This document shows positions 8,383-17,241 of a stretch of DNA of 64,000 nt, piece after piece. The DNA is taken from positions 18,399 to 82,398 of the forward strand of contig SVGL01000012.1 in assembly GCA_015056325.1 (NCBI GenBank). The letters are read 5' to 3'. A program made the translations under genes and the position numbers. Numbering within the stretch: position 1 is the stretch's first letter; the number at the start of each line of letters is the position of its first letter. This DNA is from Clostridiales bacterium. Its GTDB lineage: Bacteria > Bacillota > Clostridia > Christensenellales > Aristaeellaceae. Under the pieces are notes generated by a model. That model worked only from the letters and a program-made list of their open reading frames with translations. It made no database searches and was not told the origin of the DNA.

Positions 8383-9594
8383 TTATTCGCCGCCCATCTG
8401 TGCGTAGATGGTCTTGAAGGAGTCCTTCACGTTCAGCTTCAGCGTGAACAGGCCGCAGTAGGGGCCATTCAGCTTCCAGGTGTAGTGGCTGCTGGGCAGG
8501 TTGTTGCAGTCCGTGAGGCCCCAGATGGCCACGCTGGTCAGCGGGTTGCCCTCGCCCTCGTTGGCGGCGCAGAACACCTCGAACATCTTGCCGTAGAAGG
8601 CCGCATGCTCCGCCTGCTTGCTTTCGTCATAGTTGCGCAGGGACATCTCGGTCAGCTGAACCTCCATACCCAGGGCTGCGTACTCCTTGATGCTCTTTTC
8701 GACCTGCTTGACGTCGTTGGGGTTGAAGCAGCCGCTCTGGGTGCCGTAGCCGCCGATGTAGCCCTGCATGCCCACGCCGTCCACCAGCTGGCGGTAGTTG
8801 CCGTTCTCATCCTTGGCGAAGGTGTTGATGGACTTGATCAGCTCAATGATGGCGGCGCGCTTGCCATCGTACAGGGCGTTGTAATCGTTGTAGAAGAGGG
8901 TGATGTCCGCGCCCAGAGCCTCCACCACATCCTTGGTGTAGAGGAAGGCCAGCTCCACATAGTCGGGACCGACGTACTCGTAGAAGGCGTTGATGGCGCC
9001 GCTTCGCACGGTGCGCAGGTGGCGGGGATCACCGGGCTTGTACTCGCCTACGTTGTCGCCCACGGCCTCGTTCACCACGTCCCAGCAGTACACCACGCCC
9101 GGGAACTCGGTCTCGAAGTGGGTGACAACCTGCTCGATGTAGGACTTCATGCGGGCCTTGAGGGTCTCCGCATCGGCAATGGGGTTCTTCGTGTCATAGC
9201 CCTCGTGGAAGAACCACTGGGTCATGTAGGCGTCCCACACCAGCACGTGGCCGCGCACCTTCAGGCCGTTGTCCGCAGCGAACTTGACCATCTTGTCCGC
9301 AGTGGCGTAGTTCATGCGGGGCATGCCGTCCTCCGCGGCCTTGGAGGCCCGCTGATCCAGTAGGGAGTAGGCCTTCATCTCGTTGGTGCAGGTGATAGTG
9401 TCGAAGTGATGGGCCACCAGCTTGCGGTAGTTGAAGTTGCCCAGGTCGGAGGCCGACAGGGGTGCGCCCATGGTGAAGCCGTACTGGGCAGTCAGCTCCT
9501 TCAGGGGCTGATAATCGAGGGCCGCACGGTCATCCGCCAGGGCGAAGGAACCCAGCAGCATCAGGGCCAGCAGGAGGGACAAAATCTTCTTCAT
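8383..9594 (-). CDS. Secreted GH10 endo-1,4-beta-xylanase
   Basis: A 403-residue xylanase that cuts the beta-1,4-xylan backbone outside the cell. A Sec signal peptide (MKKILSLLLALMLLGSFALA, cleavage near residue 20) precedes a single GH10 TIM barrel. The acid/base is Glu176 in WDVVNEA and the nucleophile Glu316 in VQLTEMS; GHVLVW and the sugar-binding FYNDYN stretch are also present. There is no carbohydrate-binding module and no lipobox, so the enzyme is probably released or held by the wall. It converges on sufB and sits downstream of the arabinofuranosidase genes with its own start region. It would supply the arabinoxylo-oligosaccharides used by the importers further along. Confidence 0.93.
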   Translation of the reverse strand: MKKILSLLLALMLLGSFALADDRAALDYQPLKELTAQYGFTMGAPLSASDLGNFNYRKLVAHHFDTITCTNEMKAYSLLDQRASKAAEDGMPRMNYATADKMVKFAADNGLKVRGHVLVWDAYMTQWFFHEGYDTKNPIADAETLKARMKSYIEQVVTHFETEFPGVVYCWDVVNEAVGDNVGEYKPGDPRHLRTVRSGAINAFYEYVGPDYVELAFLYTKDVVEALGADITLFYNDYNALYDGKRAAIIELIKSINTFAKDENGNYRQLVDGVGMQGYIGGYGTQSGCFNPNDVKQVEKSIKEYAALGMEVQLTEMSLRNYDESKQAEHAAFYGKMFEVFCAANEGEGNPLTSVAIWGLTDCNNLPSSHYTWKLNGPYCGLFTLKLNVKDSFKTIYAQMGGE

Positions 9595-9670
9595 GACGAA
9601 TCTCCTTTCAGTTGTACCGGTTGATTTGTGTTGATTCTACCATATACAAACCAGATTCACCACACAAATA

Positions 9671-9707
9671 GAGGCGCGTTATGCTCACATTTTGCATAGC
9701 GCGCCTC
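9671..9707 (-). terminator. Terminator after cytosolic GH51 gene
   Basis: A 14-bp inverted repeat (9671-9684 with 9694-9707, one G-U) has a 9-nt loop. On the minus strand it is followed by a T-rich stretch. Confidence 0.6.
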
Positions 9708-9717
9708 ATGTTTTGTT

Positions 9718-11232
<1,515 letters not shown>

Positions 11233-11256
11233 TTAACCGGGGGACGCCCGGATTTT

Positions 11257-13224
11257 TTACTTGAGCTTGAAGGTCAGGATGGTCGCGGAGTAAGCAGGCA
11301 GTTCAATGGTGAGCGCGCCGTTCTCCAGGGTGACCTCGTTTGTCCTGGGCGCGATACGCTCCTTGTTCTGGAAGGTGTTGATATCGTTCTTCTCGCCGGT
11401 GAGACAGGTCACGGCGCCCATGCCGTCAGGTACGTTTGCCAGGTTCACGGTCATCTTGTCCGCATAGGCGGAGACGTTGACCAGCTTGACATACAGGCGG
11501 TCAGCCGTGCGGGTGACGACGTGGTAAATGAGCTTGTTGCGGCTATCCATCTCGCTGGCGACCACCTGATCCCCCGCGGTGGATGCAAACATCTGCTGCA
11601 CGTGGTAATTGGGCGTCAGCAGCACTTCTCGGGCGTTGTACCAGATCAGGTCGGGCGTCCACTGCTGCATGCCCTCACGGGCCAGCAGCGGCGCGTAGGA
11701 GGCCATCACCACCACATCGCTGTTGCGCTCCAGGCCGGTCATGTAGGCGGCCTCACACAGGGCGCTGTACAGGTTGTTGGGGCGGCGGCCGTTGGGCTGG
11801 GTCGCCTCGTGGCAGGCGTATTCGCCCACGAAGACACGGGTGGTGCGGGGATACTTGTCATAGCGGTCCACATTGTTCAGGAACCAGGCGCTGTCCATGT
11901 AGTAGTGCTCGTCCACGATGGTATCGGGATACTTCGAGCGGATGGTACGCCAGGCTCTGGCCGGCATATCACCCTCTGCCACTGGGCCGGCGGAGGAGAT
12001 GATCGTGATCTCCGGATGGGCTGTCTTCACCGCCTTATACAGGATGTCGAAGCGATCCCAGTAAACCTGATCCCAGTTTTCATTGCCGATGCCCAGGTAC
12101 TTGAGGTTGAAGGGCTCCGGGTGGCCCATTTCCGCACGGAGCGCGCCCCACTCGGTGGTCACGTCGCCATTTGCGAATTCGATCAGGTCGAGCAAATCCT
12201 GGGCGTATTCGTGGGTCTCAGCAATGGTGAGCGGAGCTTCCTTCACGTCGCGGGCCTGGCACAGGAGGCCGGAGTGCACCACGGGCAGGGGCTCGGCGCC
12301 GATGGCCTCGGAGAGCATGAAGTACTCATAATAGCCCAGGCCGTAAGACTGCATGTAGCCCCAGGTGTTGAAGTTTTCCTTGCGCGCCTCAATGGGGCCG
12401 ACAGTGTCCTTCCAGTCGTAGAAGTTCTCGCGGTAGTAGCTGCCCTCGGTAACGCATCCACCGGGGAAACGCAGGAAGGAGGGGTTCAAATCCTTGAGGG
12501 CCTGCACCAGATCGGCCCGCAGACCGCCATTGGGCCAATCCGCACCATATGCGTCCGCCGGGATGAGGGAGGCCATGTCGAAGTCCACCGCGCCAGTGCC
12601 GTGCATGATGAAAGACAGCACCGCATCCTCGGTGTGGGCGGCCTTAAAGGTCACCTCGTACTTCTGCCATTCATTGGTCAGCGTGAAGCGCTTGGGCACC
12701 GCCAGAGACTTGCCGGTGCGCTTGGTCAGGGCAATTTCCACCTGGCCGTCAAAGTCGCCGGCGTTGCGCATCCACACAAAGCATCGGTAAGTTTTGCCCT
12801 CCTCCACCGGGATGCCGCCGGCAAAGGTCGTTGCCTGGTAGCCCAGGTTGGCAAAGCGGTACTCGCCCTTCGTGCAGTTGACCCGCATGTAGGTGGGGTT
12901 ATTCTCGTTGAGGGGATTTTCCGTCTGCACGGTAGCAGTGCCGGTGGCGCCAAAGGCCAGGTTGAAGCCCCAGCCGTTGTAGTGGTCGGTCACGCGGGGA
13001 TTGAGGATGTCCTCGTACTCAAAGGAGCGGTTCTGCAGCAGCTCAGCGTAGAGGCCGCCGTCCGCACCGTAGTTAATGTCCTCGAAGAAGAGGCCGTAGA
13101 GGGTGTCGCTCATCTCCACGGTGGTGACATTGGCGTCCGCGGTGAGGGTGGACGCGGTGGTCACCTCCGCCAGGGCCGCCACAGGCAGCATCAGCGCCAC
13201 GAAAAGGGCTATGAACTTGCGCAT
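11257..13224 (-). CDS. Secreted GH51-type alpha-L-arabinofuranosidase
   Basis: A 655-residue enzyme with a signal peptide (MRKFIALFVALMLPVAALAE). The ATG at 13224 is chosen over an earlier in-frame start because it heads the signal peptide and AGGAG lies about 11 bases before it. Domains in order: a short N-terminal strand region with LYGLFFEDINYGADGG, a jelly-roll carbohydrate-binding-like insertion (about 60-210), the GH51 barrel with RFPGGCVTEG, acid/base in YLGIGNENW and nucleophile in VFVGEYACH, then a beta C-terminal domain. This layout is that of plant/fungal-like GH51 enzymes acting on polymeric arabinoxylan. It is the first gene behind the promoter at 13266-13295, followed by the cytosolic GH51 gene. 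Confidence 0.88.
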   Translation of the reverse strand: MRKFIALFVALMLPVAALAEVTTASTLTADANVTTVEMSDTLYGLFFEDINYGADGGLYAELLQNRSFEYEDILNPRVTDHYNGWGFNLAFGATGTATVQTENPLNENNPTYMRVNCTKGEYRFANLGYQATTFAGGIPVEEGKTYRCFVWMRNAGDFDGQVEIALTKRTGKSLAVPKRFTLTNEWQKYEVTFKAAHTEDAVLSFIMHGTGAVDFDMASLIPADAYGADWPNGGLRADLVQALKDLNPSFLRFPGGCVTEGSYYRENFYDWKDTVGPIEARKENFNTWGYMQSYGLGYYEYFMLSEAIGAEPLPVVHSGLLCQARDVKEAPLTIAETHEYAQDLLDLIEFANGDVTTEWGALRAEMGHPEPFNLKYLGIGNENWDQVYWDRFDILYKAVKTAHPEITIISSAGPVAEGDMPARAWRTIRSKYPDTIVDEHYYMDSAWFLNNVDRYDKYPRTTRVFVGEYACHEATQPNGRRPNNLYSALCEAAYMTGLERNSDVVVMASYAPLLAREGMQQWTPDLIWYNAREVLLTPNYHVQQMFASTAGDQVVASEMDSRNKLIYHVVTRTADRLYVKLVNVSAYADKMTVNLANVPDGMGAVTCLTGEKNDINTFQNKERIAPRTNEVTLENGALTIELPAYSATILTFKLK

Positions 13225-13265
13225 CCTGCGATTCACTCCTACTGTTTCATACTGTTCTGATATCG

Positions 13266-13295
13266 ATATTATTGCACAGCCCGGGCAAAATTCAA
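13266..13295 (-). promoter_or_regulatory. Promoter for the two GH51 genes
   Basis: On the minus strand TTGAAT (13295-13290) and TAATAT (13271-13266) are separated by 18 bp, about 40 bp before the secreted GH51 start. Repeated GATGACC boxes lie immediately upstream. Confidence 0.5.
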
Positions 13296-13302
13296 GGGAC
13301 CT

Positions 13303-13348
13303 GGTCATCATTTGGTCATCCCGTTTCCCGGATGATCAAGCGGTCATC
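13303..13348 (-). promoter_or_regulatory. Three GATGACC direct repeats (possible activator boxes)
   Basis: GGTCATC (minus strand GATGACC) occurs at 13303-13309, 13314-13320 and 13342-13348. The first two are 11 bp apart, one helical turn, and sit right before the -35 region of the GH51 promoter. The same heptamer recurs upstream of the GH43/importer promoter at 28184-28190. The binding protein is unknown. Confidence 0.4.
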
Positions 13349-13364
13349 ACACCCCGTGCAAAAC

Positions 13365-13392
13365 GGGGGAGCAGCCCGAAAACTGCTCCCCC
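13365..13392 (-). terminator. Terminator of the importer operon
   Basis: A perfect 10-bp stem, GGGGGAGCAG (13365-13374) with CTGCTCCCCC (13383-13392), is followed on the minus strand by GTTTTG. It lies 48 bp past the substrate-binding protein stop. Confidence 0.75.
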
Positions 13393-13439
13393 GCGGGAAT
13401 AACGTACCTTGTTCTCAGAGAGAACGGTGCTGCGGCTGA

Positions 13440-14870
13440 TTACTCAGCGGTGGGAGCGCCGTAGATCTCGAAGAAGGCAGCCATAGCCTGGTCGTAGTAG
13501 TAACGGCCCTGCTCAGCCAGCCAGGTGGTGTAATCCCAGGGATCAGCCGCGCCAGCGGAAACAGCAGCCTCAATGCCGATGGTGCCGTTGAAGTCGCCGC
13601 CGTTGTAGGCGTTAGCCAGGAAGGCGTTGAAGCCGGGGATGGTACGGGCGCCCCAGGTGACGGGGTTCTGGATGTTCTCCATGAAGGACACCCAGTCGTT
13701 CCAGTAGCCCAGGTCAGGCATCAGGGCGGCGAAAGCCTCGTTCAGCTCGTCGTCCTGGATCATGGGCAGGCAGTTGGGCACGTTGTAAGCCTTGTTCTCG
13801 GTGCCTTCCCAGACGATGGTGGGGAACAGCTCAACGCGCTTCATCCAGCCGTCCTTGCCCCAGCACAGGTACTTGACCATTTCGTAGGCCTCACGGGGAT
13901 GCTCACACTGAGAGGAGATGGCCACGCCATCCAGGAAGGCCAGCTGGCCAGCGTTCTCAGCGCCCACCGGGGGGTTGTAGGGAACCATCTTGATGCCGCG
14001 GTCCAGAGCCAGGGGCTGGGTGTAGATGTTGTTCAGGGTCCAGAAGGCGTCGGTCAGGACAGCCACGTGACCAGTCTGGCCAGGCCACTCGTTGGAGGGG
14101 TCAACAGCCAGGTAAGCGTCGGAACCGCCCACAGCAGTGTTGCCCAGACGGATGTTCTCCAGCTGCAGCTCGAGGGACTCAGCCCAACCGGACTCGAAGT
14201 TGTAGCTTTCGCCGTTCCAGCCGAATTCGCCGATGGAGTTGGCAGTCAGGGCGATGGGGCCGCAGGTAACGGGGGCATACATGCCGTTGGAGTAGGCCCA
14301 GATCTGCTGGGTGGGATCGGTCAGGGTCTGGGTCAGCTCAACGAACTCTTCCCAGGTCCAGTCCTGGCCAGGCATTTCCACGTTCAGAGCCTCGAAAACG
14401 TTGGCATCCATGAACACGGTAGCGGGCAGGAACTCGCCGGCCATGAAGAAGCAGCGCTCGCCGTCGATGTAGCCCATCTTGCGGATGGTGCTGTACAGCT
14501 TGGTCTGAGCCTCTTCGTCGTTCTCGATGTACATGCTGATATCAGCCATGTAGGGGCTGGCCATCAGGGGATCGAGGTCCAGGAAGAAGAAGGCGTCCGG
14601 CAGGTCGCCGGCGGCGGCATAGTTGGTCAGGTCCGCGGTCACGTCAGCGGTGGTGGTGCGGATGACGGTGACGGTGATGTTGGGATAGAGCTCCATGAAG
14701 GAAGCGGCCAGCGCCTCGGTCATCTCGAAGTCGTCCCAGGTCATGATAGACAGTTCGATGGGATCGGTGGTGTTCATGGGAGGCATGTTGTACTCACCCT
14801 CGGCAGTCGCAAAAGACGCCAGGGACAGCACCATGCACAGCGCCAGAACCAGGGAAACGAGCTTTTTCAT
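13440..14870 (-). CDS. Sugar ABC transporter substrate-binding protein (family 1)
   Basis: A 476-residue extracellular binding protein of the MalE/UgpB type, for oligosaccharide capture. The N-terminus (MKKLVSLVLALCMVLSLASFATA|E) is a Sec signal with a signal-peptidase I site. The only Cys in it is preceded by Leu, so there is no lipobox, which is unusual for a Gram-positive importer. The mature protein opens with the expected ELSIMTWDDFEMTEALAASF. It is the last gene of the long importer operon, after two permeases, but is separated from them by about 350 bp of hairpins. AAAAGGAGG precedes the ATG. Substrate is inferred from the arabinoxylan context only. Confidence 0.88.
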   Translation of the reverse strand: MKKLVSLVLALCMVLSLASFATAEGEYNMPPMNTTDPIELSIMTWDDFEMTEALAASFMELYPNITVTVIRTTTADVTADLTNYAAAGDLPDAFFFLDLDPLMASPYMADISMYIENDEEAQTKLYSTIRKMGYIDGERCFFMAGEFLPATVFMDANVFEALNVEMPGQDWTWEEFVELTQTLTDPTQQIWAYSNGMYAPVTCGPIALTANSIGEFGWNGESYNFESGWAESLELQLENIRLGNTAVGGSDAYLAVDPSNEWPGQTGHVAVLTDAFWTLNNIYTQPLALDRGIKMVPYNPPVGAENAGQLAFLDGVAISSQCEHPREAYEMVKYLCWGKDGWMKRVELFPTIVWEGTENKAYNVPNCLPMIQDDELNEAFAALMPDLGYWNDWVSFMENIQNPVTWGARTIPGFNAFLANAYNGGDFNGTIGIEAAVSAGAADPWDYTTWLAEQGRYYYDQAMAAFFEIYGAPTAE

Positions 14871-14897
14871 TTTGGGGTCCTCCTTTTAAACTAATCT

Positions 14898-15223
14898 AAA
14901 GCCTCTGACCAGGCTTTGATCCGAAGTAGGGGCCTTCAAATGAAGGCCAAGTTATCTGCCGTCGGCAGACTGCAAATCGAAAATCGGCGACATGCGCGGC
15001 GATTTTCGTGCGATTCCATTGAGGCTGGGCTTTGCCCAGCGAACGCAGCTCATTGCAAGCAATGAGCCAGTGTAGCCAGCGCCGAAACTTGTCTTCGGTG
15101 ATGGCCGAAAACATGAATCGCTTCCATACACGAGCGAACGGCCAGGAGGCGCTATGCGCCGACCAGTAAGCGAGTGCTGATTCGTGAAAATGCTATGAGC
15201 ATTTTCACGAGACCGTCAGGTCT
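14898..15223. repeat. Train of about ten short hairpins between permease and binding-protein genes
   Basis: This 352-bp gap holds no gene but a run of small, mostly perfect inverted repeats with 2-9-nt loops. Clear ones are 14898-14917 (AAAGCCT), 14931-14948 (GGCCTTCA), 14955-14969 (TCTGCC), 14978-15008 (CGAAAATCG, longer loop), 15024-15040 (GCTGGGC), 15048-15067 (GCTCATTGC), 15082-15098 (CCGAA), 15148-15160 (GGCGC), 15182-15210 (13-bp stem, loop ATG) and 15210-15223 (AGACC). None has a T run, so they are not ordinary terminators. RNA stabilisation or processing of the downstream binding-protein message is a possible role. Confidence 0.8.
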
Positions 15224-16236
15224 TACTCGCCGGTAATACCGGCCTTGTCGATGGACTCGACAAACTGCTTCTGCAGGAAGAAGTACAGCACCATCATCGG
15301 CGCCACGGAAAGCATCGTGCCCGCCATCTTGATGGCGTCATTCAGCTTGTTGGTGGATGTGGTGGACTGGGCATGGGTAGCGTAGACGGCATTGTAACTG
15401 TCTTCGAACTTGTTCAGCTCCAGCATCAGGGTCGTGAGGCCCGTGTTGCGGGTATTGCTCGAGCCCAGGTAGGTACGAACCAGATCAACCTCGTTCCAAT
15501 ACCAGACAAAGGAGAAGAGCGTCACCACCACGATGGCCGCCGAGCACAGCGGCACCGCAATGCGGAAGTAAGCCTTGATGTGGCCCGCACCGTCGATCTC
15601 CGCCGCCTCGATGAGGGACTGCGGCGTCTGCCGGTGGAAGTTGTAGAAGATCAGGATGCACAGGCAGCTCTTGAAGCCCTGGCCGAGGATGGCCGTAATC
15701 AGGAAGGGCTTGACCGTGCCGTCGATGATCTGCATCTCAATGCCGAAGTTGTTCTTGAAGAACAGCGGGATGTCGCTGTTGAAGAGCAGGAAGTTGGGTA
15801 CCGCGATGGTCTGGGCAGGCAGCAGGAAGGACAGGATCAAGAGGCCCATCCACAGCAGCTTGCCCGGGAAATTGTACCGCGCAAAGCCGTAGCCCACCCA
15901 GGAGGTGATGAACACCTGGCACAGGGTGGAGGACAGGGCGATGACGAGGTTCTTCCACAGGGAGCCCCAGTAGTCCATCGTGTCGATGGCCTGCTTGTAG
16001 TTGCTCAGCGTCAGGGTGGAGGGAATCCACTTGGCAGAGGAGTCCAGCAGATCCTTCTTGTCCATCAGCGAGCGGGAGAACATGTACAATACCGGATACA
16101 GGTAGATGAAGGCGATGGTGATCAGCAGCGTGTACACCACGCAGCCCATGATCAGGCCGCGTTTCTCGTTGCTGCCCAGGAGTACCTTCTTGTAGTAGTC
16201 CTTGCGCGCTTCCTTGGGGATGCTTCTGATTTTCAT
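15223..16236 (-). CDS. Sugar ABC transporter permease (MalG type)
   Basis: A 337-residue inner-membrane permease with about six transmembrane spans. The cytoplasmic EAA loop EAAEIDGAGHIKAYFRIAVP docks the ATPase. It is somewhat longer than typical MalG proteins (about 280) because of an N-terminal charged extension and an extra periplasmic-side loop near residues 255-290. GGAGGGGAG precedes the ATG. It pairs with the MalF-type permease 15 bp upstream and with the binding protein beyond the hairpin region. No ATPase is encoded, so a shared MsmX-like ATPase elsewhere is expected. Confidence 0.88.
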   Translation of the reverse strand: MKIRSIPKEARKDYYKKVLLGSNEKRGLIMGCVVYTLLITIAFIYLYPVLYMFSRSLMDKKDLLDSSAKWIPSTLTLSNYKQAIDTMDYWGSLWKNLVIALSSTLCQVFITSWVGYGFARYNFPGKLLWMGLLILSFLLPAQTIAVPNFLLFNSDIPLFFKNNFGIEMQIIDGTVKPFLITAILGQGFKSCLCILIFYNFHRQTPQSLIEAAEIDGAGHIKAYFRIAVPLCSAAIVVVTLFSFVWYWNEVDLVRTYLGSSNTRNTGLTTLMLELNKFEDSYNAVYATHAQSTTSTNKLNDAIKMAGTMLSVAPMMVLYFFLQKQFVESIDKAGITGE

Positions 16237-16251
16237 TCTCTTCTCCCCTCC

Positions 16252-17241
16252 TTAGCGCAGCGTAACGCGTTTTTGCTCGTACTTGACCTTCTTGTCACTC
16301 TTGTCCTTGAGCAGCAGGAAGACACCCAGCAGGATCACGCCGATGATGGCAGTGTAGATCCAGGAGAAGGCCATGCCATAGCTGTAGCCCTTGGTCCAGG
16401 GCGTGGTGTAGGTCGCCGCATAGATCAGCTCAATGATCTCATTCGTACCGCCGGTGGCCAGGGAGACCACGGTGTAGATAGAATTGAGCAGGATGATGGG
16501 CTTCACAGTGGGCAGCGTGATCTTCCAGAAGGTTTCCCAGCCGTTGGCGCCGTCGATCTTCGCGGCCTCATACATGGTGGTAGACACCTTCTGCAATCCC
16601 GAGAGGAAGATCAGGATCTGAATGCCGGAATTCCACAGGATCAGGATCAGGCTGTTGAACAGCTCGGTGATCGGATCCAGCAGGAAGGGGGGCAATCCGC
16701 CCAGCAGCGCCAGGAGGCTGCCGTCATTCATCATGGGCACAGTGGCAGCGCCCTGGGCGGTCAGCATGTTCATGACCGGGCCGGTGGCGATGATGACTGG
16801 CAGGAAGAAGATCATGCGGAACACGCTGCGGCAGCGGATCTTGCCGTTGAGCAGCAGGGCAATGATCAGGGAGAACGCAATGATGATGGGCACCTGCAGC
16901 ACCAGGGAGATGGCGAAGGAACCCAGGGTGGTGGGCAGATCGGTCTCCAGCGCGAAGACGGAGGCATAGTTGTCATACCAATGCTCCAGTGCGGACATCT
17001 GCACGCCATTGTCCATGATGATCTTGTGCACGGAATACTGCAGGGAAGAGATCATGGACTTGACGAAGAACACCAGGATGCCCACGATCCACGGCGCGAT
17101 GAAGATGTAGCCGTACATCCAGTCGCGCAGCTTGCGCTTGGTGATGCGCTTTTTGTCGTGGGGATTCTTTTCCTGCTTCTTAGGTTTCTTCGGCGCGATG
17201 GCAATTCCCTGCTCGGGCTTTGTCTTTTTCTTAAATGCCAT
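16252..17241 (-). CDS. Sugar ABC transporter permease (MalF type)
   Basis: A 329-residue permease with a lysine-rich cytoplasmic N-terminus (residues 1-40) and about six transmembrane spans. The EAA loop is EAAKIDGANGWETFWKITLP. The ATG lies inside the end of the preceding DUF5696-like gene (11-bp overlap), indicating translational coupling. It forms the second importer of the operon with the MalG-type permease and the family-1 binding protein. Confidence 0.88.
   Translation of the reverse strand: MAFKKKTKPEQGIAIAPKKPKKQEKNPHDKKRITKRKLRDWMYGYIFIAPWIVGILVFFVKSMISSLQYSVHKIIMDNGVQMSALEHWYDNYASVFALETDLPTTLGSFAISLVLQVPIIIAFSLIIALLLNGKIRCRSVFRMIFFLPVIIATGPVMNMLTAQGAATVPMMNDGSLLALLGGLPPFLLDPITELFNSLILILWNSGIQILIFLSGLQKVSTTMYEAAKIDGANGWETFWKITLPTVKPIILLNSIYTVVSLATGGTNEIIELIYAATYTTPWTKGYSYGMAFSWIYTAIIGVILLGVFLLLKDKSDKKVKYEQKRVTLR

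Noticed and set aside
14896..15114. A 72-codon minus-strand frame in the hairpin train
   Set aside because: It is just the translation of palindromes, without a ribosome site or recognisable protein features.
14898..15223. Possible CRISPR array or attC-like integron cassette
   Set aside because: The hairpins differ from one another in sequence and length, there are no equal spacers, and no cas or integrase gene is near.
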